Assembly: GCF_001677275.1 (NCBI RefSeq)
Contig: NZ_CP016177.1
Coordinates: forward strand, 558,001 to 622,000
Length of the DNA stretch: 64,000 bases
Source: Vibrio breoganii
GTDB lineage: Bacteria; Pseudomonadota; Gammaproteobacteria; Enterobacterales; Vibrionaceae
Reading direction: 5' to 3'
Shown: positions 47,648-55,556 of the stretch, in pieces
Layout of the letters: each line of letters begins with the position of its first letter
How positions within the stretch are numbered: the first letter of the stretch is position 1
Program-made: the position numbers and the translations under genes
Notes under the pieces: model-generated
Seen by the model: the letters and a program-made list of their open reading frames with translations, nothing else
Databases searched by the model: none
What the model was told of the DNA's origin: nothing

Positions 47648-49423
47648 ATGCTCAAGGATTGGGTACATGAAAACAGAAAAGATCTCCTGTTTATAGTTTT
47701 CTGCTGGTTTGGCATCTCAATCGTTATGTTCACGCAAACTTGGGAGAGTATTTCCAATCTAGACCTGAAGGATAATGATGATTATATGCGCTATGTCCAG
47801 TTTATGGACTGGATAAAGAACGGTAACTGGTACTTAGAGCCTATATCACGCTTTAACCCCGAGAATGGCGTATTAATACATTGGTCTCGCGTACCTGATT
47901 TTTTATTAGCAGGAATAACGTTAGCATTGACCCCGTATCTAGGTTTAGTTCTTTCTTCACATGTTGCTATCAGTGTTGTGCCACTTTTTTACATGTTGTG
48001 TTTCGCTCTGGCAGTTTTTGCATTTGTAGATCACTATCTGGGAAAGGAATTCAGATTTATCGGGATGATATTTGTTCTTGGTTCTCACGCCATTACAAAA
48101 TTTTTTCCTGGTTCAATTGATCATCATAATGTACAACTAATTATTGTTGCTCTTTTCTTAGCAATATCACCGCTCAATGATTCGCAGGTGAGATCTAGGG
48201 TCAGGTTTGTTATACAATCCTTATTAATTGCCCTCTCTATGTGGATTGGTCTAGATAATTTTTTGTTATTTACAATTTACATAGGTGTATACTCATTTTA
48301 TTGCCTGTTTATAAAGCACTCTTGGTTTAATTACTTTGGTTGTCTCTGTCTAGGGGTTTCTTTATTTGGAACAATATTTGCACTATTGAATAGACCTTTG
48401 AATGAGTTTTGTACACCTTATTATGACTCGTTATCAATTCCTTTTATAGGGTGTTTCGTTTCTGGTGGTATATTATTATTAATTATTAGTAAATTACCTA
48501 TAGAAAACAAGCCTAATAATATTAAAATGCTTGTAGTAATACCAATTGCATTATTTGTTTTTATTCCTTTGATTATTATATTCCCAGAGTTAGTTCAAGG
48601 TGCATATGCTAACTACCCGACTTTATTAACTGAGTATTGGTTGGGAAATGTTATCGAGGCTCAATCAATGTTATCCCTTATACAAAGCAAAGGATTAATA
48701 TCAACTAGTAATTTTATTTTGTTTTTCATTCCTTCGTTATGTTATCCGTTATTCAAGAATAGAACAGTACAACTGGATATTATCTACATAATTCTCTTAC
48801 TGTATTTACTAATATCATTCTTCTGGCAGATACGTACAATTACCACTTGTTTTGTAATAAGTGCACCTCTGCAAGCATATGTACTTTATAATTTATCAAT
48901 AAAAACTAAAAGTACACTCATGTCAGTATTCAGTCTTATAATTGGAATTCCATTTGTTATTATTATTTTGATAACATCACTCGATATTTTAAGGGGCGAG
49001 AAAAACGATAGCGAACCAGAAACAAATGAAAATGCTAGCAGTGTTTATAGTATATTCAATGAATATGAAATATCAAAAAGTAAAATTTTATCTGGCATAG
49101 AAACGGGCACCACCATTCTAGCAAAAACCAATAACTCTATCGTCGCTGCTCCTTACCACAGAAATATTTATGGTAACACGCTGTCAATAAATACTTTTCT
49201 AGAGTCCGATGATAAGGAAATAATAAACTCCTTAATAGAAAATAAAATAGAATACATACTTATAAATAAAGATAATCAACTTGAGTATCTTTATTATTCA
49301 TCTGATGAAGATTCATTAATCAAAAGGCTAAAATCTGGCACACCACCAGAATGGTTAGAACTAATTAATGACAAGAGTACACAAAGCTATAAACTATTTA
49401 GATTTAAAGGTAACTATGAATAA
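47648..49423 (+). CDS. Large multispanning GT-C/STT3-like membrane protein
   Basis: About 591 residues from the ATG at 47648; an in-frame TTG at 47639 is less likely. Roughly ten or more hydrophobic segments are followed by a soluble C-terminal domain of about 130 residues. The first periplasmic loop has the acidic motif DNDDYMRYVQFMDWI (about residues 40-55), followed by HWSRVPDFLLAG, and a second acidic site FPGSIDHHNVQ (about 160). This pattern of DxD and DHH loops resembles the catalytic loops of GT-C enzymes such as STT3/AglB/PglB, which use lipid-linked sugars. It overlaps the next GT2 gene by 8 bases. I do not recognise a named family member; oligosaccharyl- or glycosyltransferase is inference. 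The DNA is markedly A/T-rich. Confidence 0.65.
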   Translation: MLKDWVHENRKDLLFIVFCWFGISIVMFTQTWESISNLDLKDNDDYMRYVQFMDWIKNGNWYLEPISRFNPENGVLIHWSRVPDFLLAGITLALTPYLGLVLSSHVAISVVPLFYMLCFALAVFAFVDHYLGKEFRFIGMIFVLGSHAITKFFPGSIDHHNVQLIIVALFLAISPLNDSQVRSRVRFVIQSLLIALSMWIGLDNFLLFTIYIGVYSFYCLFIKHSWFNYFGCLCLGVSLFGTIFALLNRPLNEFCTPYYDSLSIPFIGCFVSGGILLLIISKLPIENKPNNIKMLVVIPIALFVFIPLIIIFPELVQGAYANYPTLLTEYWLGNVIEAQSMLSLIQSKGLISTSNFILFFIPSLCYPLFKNRTVQLDIIYIILLLYLLISFFWQIRTITTCFVISAPLQAYVLYNLSIKTKSTLMSVFSLIIGIPFVIIILITSLDILRGEKNDSEPETNENASSVYSIFNEYEISKSKILSGIETGTTILAKTNNSIVAAPYHRNIYGNTLSINTFLESDDKEIINSLIENKIEYILINKDNQLEYLYYSSDEDSLIKRLKSGTPPEWLELINDKSTQSYKLFRFKGNYE

Positions 49424-50336
49424 TTTAGATATTGCAGTGCTATTACCTTGTTACAATGAACAAGGCGCAATAGGGGACACCGTTAAAGCATTCAAAAAGG
49501 CACTTCCAAATGCAACCATCTATGTTTACGATAATAATTCTACGGACGACACCATAAAAGAAGCACAAGAAGCTGGTGCCACCATTCGTAAAGAATACCG
49601 GCAAGGTAAAGGTGAAGTTGTTCGCCGAATGTTTGCTGATATTCAAGCCGATATATACATAATGGCAGATGGCGATAATACTTATGATGCTTCTGTTTGC
49701 CCTGATCTTGTTGCACAGCTAATTGAAGATAATCTCGATATGATAGTAGGCACTCGTTCTAGAGATCTAGAGTCTTACCCTAAAGGGCATGTGCTTGGGA
49801 ACAAATTTTTCTCATTTTTAGTGAACACTGCCTTCAACTCGAATCTAGAAGATGTTTTTTCAGGATATAGGGTAATGAGTAATAGGTTTGTTAAGTCGAC
49901 TCCTCTATTTAGCGATGGTTTTGAAGTCGAAACTGAGCTTACCGTTCACGCTTTACAGAATAAAATACCAACAAGAGAAGTCAGAACAATTTACGCATCT
50001 AGACCAGACGGGACAAGTAGTAAATTAAAAACCTATCATGATGGATTTAAGATACTTAAGTTTATTATATTTATTTTAAGAGATGTAAGACCTTTGCTAT
50101 TCTTTAGTTCTCTATCTGTTATACTTATTACTATTTCTTTATTGTTAGGTACACCAGTAATTATTGACTTCCTTGACTCTGGCTTAGTTAAACGGTTTCC
50201 TACTGCTATATTGGCTAGTTCAATTGCTATTATTTCAGTGTTTTCATTATTTATAGGGCTATTATTAGACAATGTAAGTCGAGGTAGAAAAGAGCAAAAA
50301 TTATTCAAATATATAGCTACAACATACTTTAAGTAG
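49416..50336 (+). CDS. GT2 glycosyltransferase, polyprenyl-phosphate sugar synthase-like
   Basis: 306 residues from the ATG at 49416, inside the end of the previous gene (ATGAATAA). The GT-A fold is shown by AVLLPCYNEQGAIGDTVKAF, YDNNSTDDT and the DxD site MADGDNTYD (about residues 80-88), then FSGYRVMSNRFV and FEVETELTVHA. Two C-terminal transmembrane segments follow (about 220-280), as in dolichol-phosphate-mannose synthase and GtrB. Such enzymes load a sugar on undecaprenyl phosphate for a partner GT-C protein. The overlap with the upstream gene makes the pair a likely functional unit. Confidence 0.85.
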   Translation: MNNLDIAVLLPCYNEQGAIGDTVKAFKKALPNATIYVYDNNSTDDTIKEAQEAGATIRKEYRQGKGEVVRRMFADIQADIYIMADGDNTYDASVCPDLVAQLIEDNLDMIVGTRSRDLESYPKGHVLGNKFFSFLVNTAFNSNLEDVFSGYRVMSNRFVKSTPLFSDGFEVETELTVHALQNKIPTREVRTIYASRPDGTSSKLKTYHDGFKILKFIIFILRDVRPLLFFSSLSVILITISLLLGTPVIIDFLDSGLVKRFPTAILASSIAIISVFSLFIGLLLDNVSRGRKEQKLFKYIATTYFK

Positions 50337-50764
50337 ATTAGTAATAATGCTAATTTCAGAACATAAGTCAGGTTAAAATATTTAATAAATTTTGACTTTG
50401 ACTGTTATAAGTAATTCTTGATGCTATTGAATGTCGTTTATTTTTCGGGGGGATTACCCTATCGCCAAACTTAATGAAGGACCAACGTAAAGTCAGTTTG
50501 ACGTTAACCTGTTTTTTATAATATAAGAAAGAAAATCGATTATCGATAAGTGTTATTTTGATGTCTAAAGCTAGTATACTAAACTAGAAATATTATAATA
50601 AAGATAAGAAGCGTAATCTTTACAATTTATCAGCTTTAACCTACCATTTGACCGATTAATTACTTGCCGCTTGTAACTTGCATTAAAAGTTATTGTTGTT
50701 CATTGATTATTTATCATTTGTAATATATGGTTAATGAATAATATATAGCTACGATCTTTGTAAT
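50337..50764. other. 428-bp A/T-rich gap between the GT2 and ligase-like genes
   Basis: No gene or clear terminator seen. Short dyads are present: ATCGAT-T-ATCGAT (50535-50547) and TAGTATACTA (50572-50581). It probably holds the promoter of the next gene. The stretch CGGGGGGATTACCC near 50450 stands out against the A/T-rich background but matches no riboswitch I can recognise. Confidence 0.4.
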
Positions 50765-52144
50765 ATGAACTTAAAAAAGGCAAGTGATTTATATTTAACT
50801 ATTGCATTTATAGGTATGATTCTTATAGGTGCGATAATTATAGTTTTTAGAGAATCCATTGTTGATGTATATGACATCAAAAGACATTACCAATTAATTT
50901 CTAGTGCTATTTTGTTACTATTTGTTTTTTTTAGTAATAGAGTTAAGAAAGATATTGTTTATTTGGCATTTAGCTTTCCATTTAACATTAAGATAGCTGT
51001 GTTTGTTTTTATTTGCGCAATTTTGTTTTCTGATTTTGCTATCAATTATGATCTGGTTAACTCTAGTTTTACCTTTTATTTCCTGTCTATTTTCATTCTT
51101 GTAATGGCCACTGCATTATATATTGATAGAAAATTGACATATGTGCTTTTTATTCTTTTGATAATTTCTTTCTACTTTTATATTCTTATTGGGCACACAT
51201 ATGTAACTATTATTCTTGAAGAGGTTCCTGATTATTATTCAATATTTGGTTACTTGAATCCACGTGTTATGAATCAAATGCAAGCATGGATTTTTATTCC
51301 GTGCTTGCATTTTTTATATTTATGCCACAAAAAGAAGAGTAACATATCTTTCGCCCTATTGTTTTCTGTTAATATAACTATCATTTATGCTTTGGATGCT
51401 CGAGGACTAGCTATTTCGTCTTTGGTTGGAGTGTTTATGTGGCTTTTTATAGTGGGTTTCAATAGGTCTACAGTGCTGTTTTTGTTAGTATCAGTGTTGT
51501 TTGGTACTATGTTGAAGGTGGTTACTTTGGCTCCCATGCCTCAAATATTTTTTATTGGCTATGAATTTCTCTTCGAAGATATTATCGATGTAAGAGATGA
51601 TCACATGAATAGAATTAAAATTTGGAAGGATACATTTTCTATTCTTAGTTTACTTGGTGAAGGCTCGGCATCATACACATGTAATCAGTCAGATCACACA
51701 ATACCCCACAACTCTGTACTGTACATAGCTTATCAATGGGGGGTGTTACCCGCTCTCTGTTTTATTTATTTATGTCTTACTTCATTCAAGAAAATTATAT
51801 TTGGTAAATCCATAAAACATAGAATAGTAAATCTAAGTGTATTAGTCCCACTAGCCTATAGTCTTGTTTCTGGTGTATTGATTTACCCTCTATCAGTATT
51901 TATTGGGGCGATATCTATTGGCCTATTGATCAATGAAACTGTCAGAATTAAAAAAGTAGATTGCTCTGTTTGGATATATAAGTCAATTATTGGTTTGATG
52001 GCTTTTTGTTGCATTGTTTCTTTGCTTTACTTATCTATAGATAGAGTTATAAATAATGAGGTGAGTATTTCTAGGGACGATAAAATCAGTCTTGAGATGT
52101 GGGCTAATCCTCCTAAAGAACATTGTAATTTAGATATGATATGA
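50765..52144 (+). CDS. Wzy_C/O-antigen-ligase-like polytopic membrane protein
   Basis: 459 residues, about ten to twelve hydrophobic segments with one larger periplasmic loop. YLNPRVMNQMQAW (about residues 155-170), LDARGL, the loop RIKIWKDTFSIL..GEGSASY and IPHNSVLYIAYQWGV follow the pattern of the Wzy_C family (N-Q, R/G and H-N motifs). That family includes O-antigen ligase WaaL, Wzy polymerases and the pilin O-oligosaccharyltransferases PglL/TfpO. Its place directly before the flp pilin genes favours a link to the pilus, by inference. LPS or capsule ligation is the alternative. Confidence 0.65.
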   Translation: MNLKKASDLYLTIAFIGMILIGAIIIVFRESIVDVYDIKRHYQLISSAILLLFVFFSNRVKKDIVYLAFSFPFNIKIAVFVFICAILFSDFAINYDLVNSSFTFYFLSIFILVMATALYIDRKLTYVLFILLIISFYFYILIGHTYVTIILEEVPDYYSIFGYLNPRVMNQMQAWIFIPCLHFLYLCHKKKSNISFALLFSVNITIIYALDARGLAISSLVGVFMWLFIVGFNRSTVLFLLVSVLFGTMLKVVTLAPMPQIFFIGYEFLFEDIIDVRDDHMNRIKIWKDTFSILSLLGEGSASYTCNQSDHTIPHNSVLYIAYQWGVLPALCFIYLCLTSFKKIIFGKSIKHRIVNLSVLVPLAYSLVSGVLIYPLSVFIGAISIGLLINETVRIKKVDCSVWIYKSIIGLMAFCCIVSLLYLSIDRVINNEVSISRDDKISLEMWANPPKEHCNLDMI

Positions 52145-52323
52145 GATTTTTTAATATTAACAAATAGCAGGTAGTTGTTGTTTATATTTGAAATACATTC
52201 GGAGCCAGATTTTATTAGCAAATAATTAAGTGGACTATTACATGTCATCAGATACTGTTTTTTTTAGGAAAATTACATGAGTTGCCCTGACATGTGAAAC
52301 TAAATATTTGATCATGCGCCATA

Positions 52324-52359
52324 CTGAAGCTAGACTCAAGCCTGAAGCTAGACTCAAAC
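52324..52359. repeat. 18-bp tandem direct repeat upstream of flp
   Basis: CTGAAGCTAGACTCAAGC followed immediately by CTGAAGCTAGACTCAAAC (one mismatch), 47 bp before the first Flp start. Candidate tandem activator-binding site, or a small duplication. Confidence 0.75.
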
Positions 52360-52405
52360 GGAAAGACCAAGTTATGACCAGTAACCTGGAGTTGGGGTGT
52401 GAAAA

Positions 52406-52576
52406 ATGAAAGGATTTACTAGATTTTTAAGCAGCGAACAGGGGTTGACTGTTGTTGAGTATGTACTGGGCGCTGCATTGCTTGTCGGGACAATATCGCT
52501 AGTTTTTGTTGCATTAGAAGGTGAGTTGACGACAAGTTTGCAGACAACAATTGATTATGCTCACAAAGATCAATGA
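52406..52576 (+). CDS. flp: Flp-type prepilin, first copy (56 residues)
   Basis: Starts MKGFTRFLSSEQG and continues LTVVEYVLGAALLVGTI. Cleavage by the prepilin peptidase is expected after Gly13, leaving Leu+1 and Glu+5 as in Flp/Tad pilins. One hydrophobic segment and a short polar tail (ending YAHKDQ) complete it. It shares LTVVEYVLGAALLV with the second copy but is diverged elsewhere. First gene of the tad locus. It has no obvious strong terminator after it. Confidence 0.9.
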   Translation: MKGFTRFLSSEQGLTVVEYVLGAALLVGTISLVFVALEGELTTSLQTTIDYAHKDQ

Positions 52577-52677
52577 AACAATTGATTAATAGTAACATTG
52601 AGTTAGAATTTGAAATGTTCGGCGACGGGCAACTTTGAACAAAGTGCGAATAGTACAATTTATGGAGAGCAAAAAAT

Positions 52678-52869
52678 ATGGATATCAAAAGTCAAATCGT
52701 TGGTTTTTTCCAAGACGAAGAAGGGTTAACTGTAGTGGAGTATGTTTTGGGTGCGGCTTTGCTTGTTGCAGCAATTACTGCAGTCTTCACTAGCTTGGAA
52801 GGCGGGCTTATCAACAGTCTCAATAACACTATGGCAGACCTAAATAGTAAAAATACTTCTACGAATTAG
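52678..52869 (+). CDS. flp: Flp-type prepilin, second copy (63 residues)
   Basis: MDIKSQIVGFFQDEEG, then LTVVEYVLGAALLVAAITAV; predicted cleavage after Gly16 with Glu+5. GGAGAG ribosome-binding site. Probably the major pilin: it is followed at once by an intrinsic terminator, the usual way to make pilin mRNA more abundant than the rest of the locus. Confidence 0.93.
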   Translation: MDIKSQIVGFFQDEEGLTVVEYVLGAALLVAAITAVFTSLEGGLINSLNNTMADLNSKNTSTN

Positions 52870-52891
52870 GTTAAGAGCCATGAAACCTTAG

Positions 52892-52915
52892 AAGCTCGCT
52901 CAGCGGGCTTTTTTT
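52892..52915 (+). terminator. Intrinsic terminator after the flp genes
   Basis: AAGC-T-CGCT-CA-GCG-G-GCTT hairpin followed by a T-run. It separates pilin transcription from the secretion genes. Confidence 0.85.
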
Positions 52916-52961
52916 ACACCCATGCTCATAATGTAATTTATTTATACGAAGGTGACTTGCT

Positions 52962-53465
52962 TTGCAACATTACTGGTTGCTTCTCTTTGCTGTCTCTCTC
53001 TGTGATTTGAGAGAGCAACGTATTCCAAACTTTCTATTGGTTGTCATCATAATAACTCGCCTCATAGAGTTAACGATCAGCTTTAACGCTAATGTTTTTG
53101 TTCAATCGGTAACGAGCGCATTTATACTATTTGGAATTGGCTTATTCTTCTTCTTCCTGCGTGCTATGTCTCCGGGTGATGTGAAGCTACTTTTTGTCGT
53201 CGGGTTTATAACCGCTACACCAGATGTTTCTAGTCTATTGTTCTGGCTACTTATGGGCGGAGGTTTAGTCGCTTTTTTCTATTACTTTTTTCATCGAGCG
53301 AATTTGATAAATTCAAAAGGCTCTATTTCTAACTTAGGAACAGCTGACCTAGATGAACAATCAAAAGGAAATCCGAGAAGTAGTATACGTTATGGAAACA
53401 AACTCGTTATGCCATTTGCTCCCTCGGTTATGATTGGTATGGCGATGTTCTATTATTTCAACTAA
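52962..53465 (+). CDS. tadV: Prepilin peptidase TadV/CpaA
   Basis: Inner-membrane aspartic protease (peptidase A24) that cleaves Flp prepilins and TadE/F pseudopilins. 167 residues from a TTG start with GAAGGTG upstream. The catalytic aspartates are in CDLREQRIPNFL (about residue 15) and MSPGDVKLLF (about residue 71). It lacks the methylase domain of PilD, as expected for TadV. Confidence 0.93.
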   Translation: MQHYWLLLFAVSLCDLREQRIPNFLLVVIIITRLIELTISFNANVFVQSVTSAFILFGIGLFFFFLRAMSPGDVKLLFVVGFITATPDVSSLLFWLLMGGGLVAFFYYFFHRANLINSKGSISNLGTADLDEQSKGNPRSSIRYGNKLVMPFAPSVMIGMAMFYYFN

Positions 53466-53497
53466 ATTTAACTATATGCATTCAAGGATGAACAATA

Positions 53498-54820
53498 ATG
53501 CAAACGTTAACTCCGCAGGTCGAAGCACCTAAAATAGTCTCATCTTTTGAAGAACTTGAGATACCAGAAGCGGTCGTTGAGAACTTGATTTTAAAGCAAC
53601 TCGCAGCCAGCCCAAAATCAGATGTTCTTCAACTAGCGCGCTTTTTGGGTATAGTGACACATCTCATTGAAGATCTTCTTGCTGACTTGAGAAAAAAAGC
53701 GTTAGTTGAGGTGTTCCAACCATCATCTCAGTCTCTGTTTTCTGATTCAGCCAAGAGTCACGTTCGTTATGCTCTTTCGGAGCAAGGCCATTTGCAAGCA
53801 GATCAAGCCTTTAAGAAAGATGCGTACCTAGGGCCTGTTCCTGTGCCACTCAACAGATATAACGAGATGGTTAAAGCCCAAGATTTAAGGGCAAATTTAA
53901 TTACTCGACCTGACGTGGAGAGAGCTCTTGATGATGTCTACGGCTCAGATAGGCTGGTAGAAGTTTTGGGCCCTGCGATTAACTCTGGTCGTGCCCTCCT
54001 ACTTTATGGGCATGCCGGTACAGGTAAAAGCTTTGTTGCGGCAAGAATTTTGAACTCTCTGAACACTTCTGTGTATGTACCCCACGCGGTGTATGCTGCA
54101 GGGAATATCATTAAAGTTTTCTCCGAGCAACATCATAAACCTATAGACAGCAGTCATAACAAAGAAGTCATCAGCCTAAAAAGCCATTATGACAAGCGTT
54201 GGGTATTGTGTGAACGGCCAAATGTTCAGGTTGGTGGCGAACTTACTATGGAAATGCTGGAAGTTAACCATTCTGAGCACAACCGAATCTGGATAGCACC
54301 ACTGCAAATGATAGCTAATAACGGGATTCTGGTAATTGATGATTTGGGCAGGCAACCTATGCCTGTTGCTACTCTATTGAATCGTTGGATCGTGCCCATG
54401 GAATACAGCTACGATTATCTATCTCTTCCAAATGGGCAACAGATAACCATCCCGTTTGTACTCACTATGGCCTTTTCGACCAACTTGAGTCCACAGAAAA
54501 TAGCAGATCCCGCATTTTTAAGACGATTGGGTTACAAAATTCAGTTTCAGCCTTTGATTGAAAACGACTACTTAAGATTGTGGTCAGATTTGTCCAATAT
54601 AAAACAATTGGAATTAACGCCGTCAGCGATAGAATCTTTGTTAAACCTACATAGTTTGCACAAAGTAGGGTATTTCCCATGTCTCCCAAAAGATATTCTC
54701 GGCATAAGCCGTGACATTATTCAGTTCGAAGAAATTGCTCCACAGGTAGATTCAGCTATATTACAGAGAGCATGGGATCTTTATTTCACTGCTGACGAAC
54801 AGGGAGATTCAGTATTATGA
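53498..54820 (+). CDS. AAA+ ATPase of the tad locus, winged-helix-like N-terminus
   Basis: 440 residues. The N-terminal 80-90 residues (EELEIPEAVVENLILKQL...LARFLGIVTHLIEDLLADLRKKALVEV) look like a winged helix. The AAA+ core has Walker A LLYGHAGTGKSF (about residues 168-179), Walker B ILVIDDLGRQ, a sensor-1-like AFSTNLSP and an Arg-finger-like AFLRRLGYKI. The VGGELTMEMLEV and LLNRWIVPMEY stretches match a family of uncharacterised P-loop ATPases found with pilus genes in several phyla (from memory). It overlaps rcpC by 4 bases (ATGA), so it belongs to the operon. It is not one of the canonical tad genes; the role is unknown. Confidence 0.8.
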   Translation: MQTLTPQVEAPKIVSSFEELEIPEAVVENLILKQLAASPKSDVLQLARFLGIVTHLIEDLLADLRKKALVEVFQPSSQSLFSDSAKSHVRYALSEQGHLQADQAFKKDAYLGPVPVPLNRYNEMVKAQDLRANLITRPDVERALDDVYGSDRLVEVLGPAINSGRALLLYGHAGTGKSFVAARILNSLNTSVYVPHAVYAAGNIIKVFSEQHHKPIDSSHNKEVISLKSHYDKRWVLCERPNVQVGGELTMEMLEVNHSEHNRIWIAPLQMIANNGILVIDDLGRQPMPVATLLNRWIVPMEYSYDYLSLPNGQQITIPFVLTMAFSTNLSPQKIADPAFLRRLGYKIQFQPLIENDYLRLWSDLSNIKQLELTPSAIESLLNLHSLHKVGYFPCLPKDILGISRDIIQFEEIAPQVDSAILQRAWDLYFTADEQGDSVL

Positions 54821-55548
54821 GTAAAGGAACAGTTTTTTTCTTATTAATTCTGTCAGTCGTATTTGGCTTAGGTGCAGTATTAGTAGCCAAGCAGTGGATG
54901 GAAGGTCAGTCACAGCCTCAGGTTAAAGTAGAGACAGTAGAAAGACAGCCTACGGTTGTTGCTGCAGTAGATATACCTGAGGGCACAGTCATTGAGGAAA
55001 AGCATTTAACTAAGAAACAGTTAGAAGCCGCATGGCAGAATGCCAATCAGATCACTGAGTATTCTGAGCTTATTGGTATGGTTTCAAAGTCTCCAGTGTT
55101 TGAGGGAGAATTAATTCATCGATCTCACTTTGGTGGGCCAAATGAGGGCGCTAGTTTAGCGGTACTCATTCCGGAAGACAAAAGGGCTGTAACCCTTAGA
55201 GTAAATGATGTTATTGGCGTGGCGGGTTTCCTTTTGCCCGGAAACAAAGTCGACATTCTAAATACTGTGAACAACCGGACTTCGACGGTGCTGAAAAATA
55301 TTAGAGTGTTAGCCGTTGACCAAACTGCAAAAACCAGCGAAAACAAACCGATAATAGTTCGCGCAGTCACCCTTGAAGTAACACCTCGTCAAGCTGAGAG
55401 ATTGTTGTCTGAGAACAGTAAAGGTTCCATTCAATTGGCTCTTCGTAACCCTCAAGCAGTCGATCCTCCTGTTAGAAGATACGTGGCACCTCCTAGTGTC
55501 ACTATTATCAAGGGTACTAACCAGTCTAACGTTCGCGTAAATAACTGA
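54817..55548 (+). CDS. rcpC: Flp pilus assembly protein RcpC/CpaB
   Basis: 243 residues with an N-terminal membrane anchor (VFFLLILSVVFGLGAVLV), an SAF domain (VVAAVDIPEGTVIEEKHLT, about 48-110) and the RcpC/CpaB C-terminal domain (VNDVIGVAGFLLPGNKVDIL). Expected in the periplasm, helping the secretin channel. Overlaps the ATPase gene and is followed by rcpA. Confidence 0.93.
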   Translation: MSKGTVFFLLILSVVFGLGAVLVAKQWMEGQSQPQVKVETVERQPTVVAAVDIPEGTVIEEKHLTKKQLEAAWQNANQITEYSELIGMVSKSPVFEGELIHRSHFGGPNEGASLAVLIPEDKRAVTLRVNDVIGVAGFLLPGNKVDILNTVNNRTSTVLKNIRVLAVDQTAKTSENKPIIVRAVTLEVTPRQAERLLSENSKGSIQLALRNPQAVDPPVRRYVAPPSVTIIKGTNQSNVRVNN

Positions 55549-55556
55549 GGTTTATT

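Noticed and set aside
50445..50475. GGGGGGATTACCC stretch considered as part of a c-di-GMP (GEMM) riboswitch
   Set aside because: The conserved GEMM elements (GCAAAGCC, tetraloop/receptor and the second helix) are not found around it.
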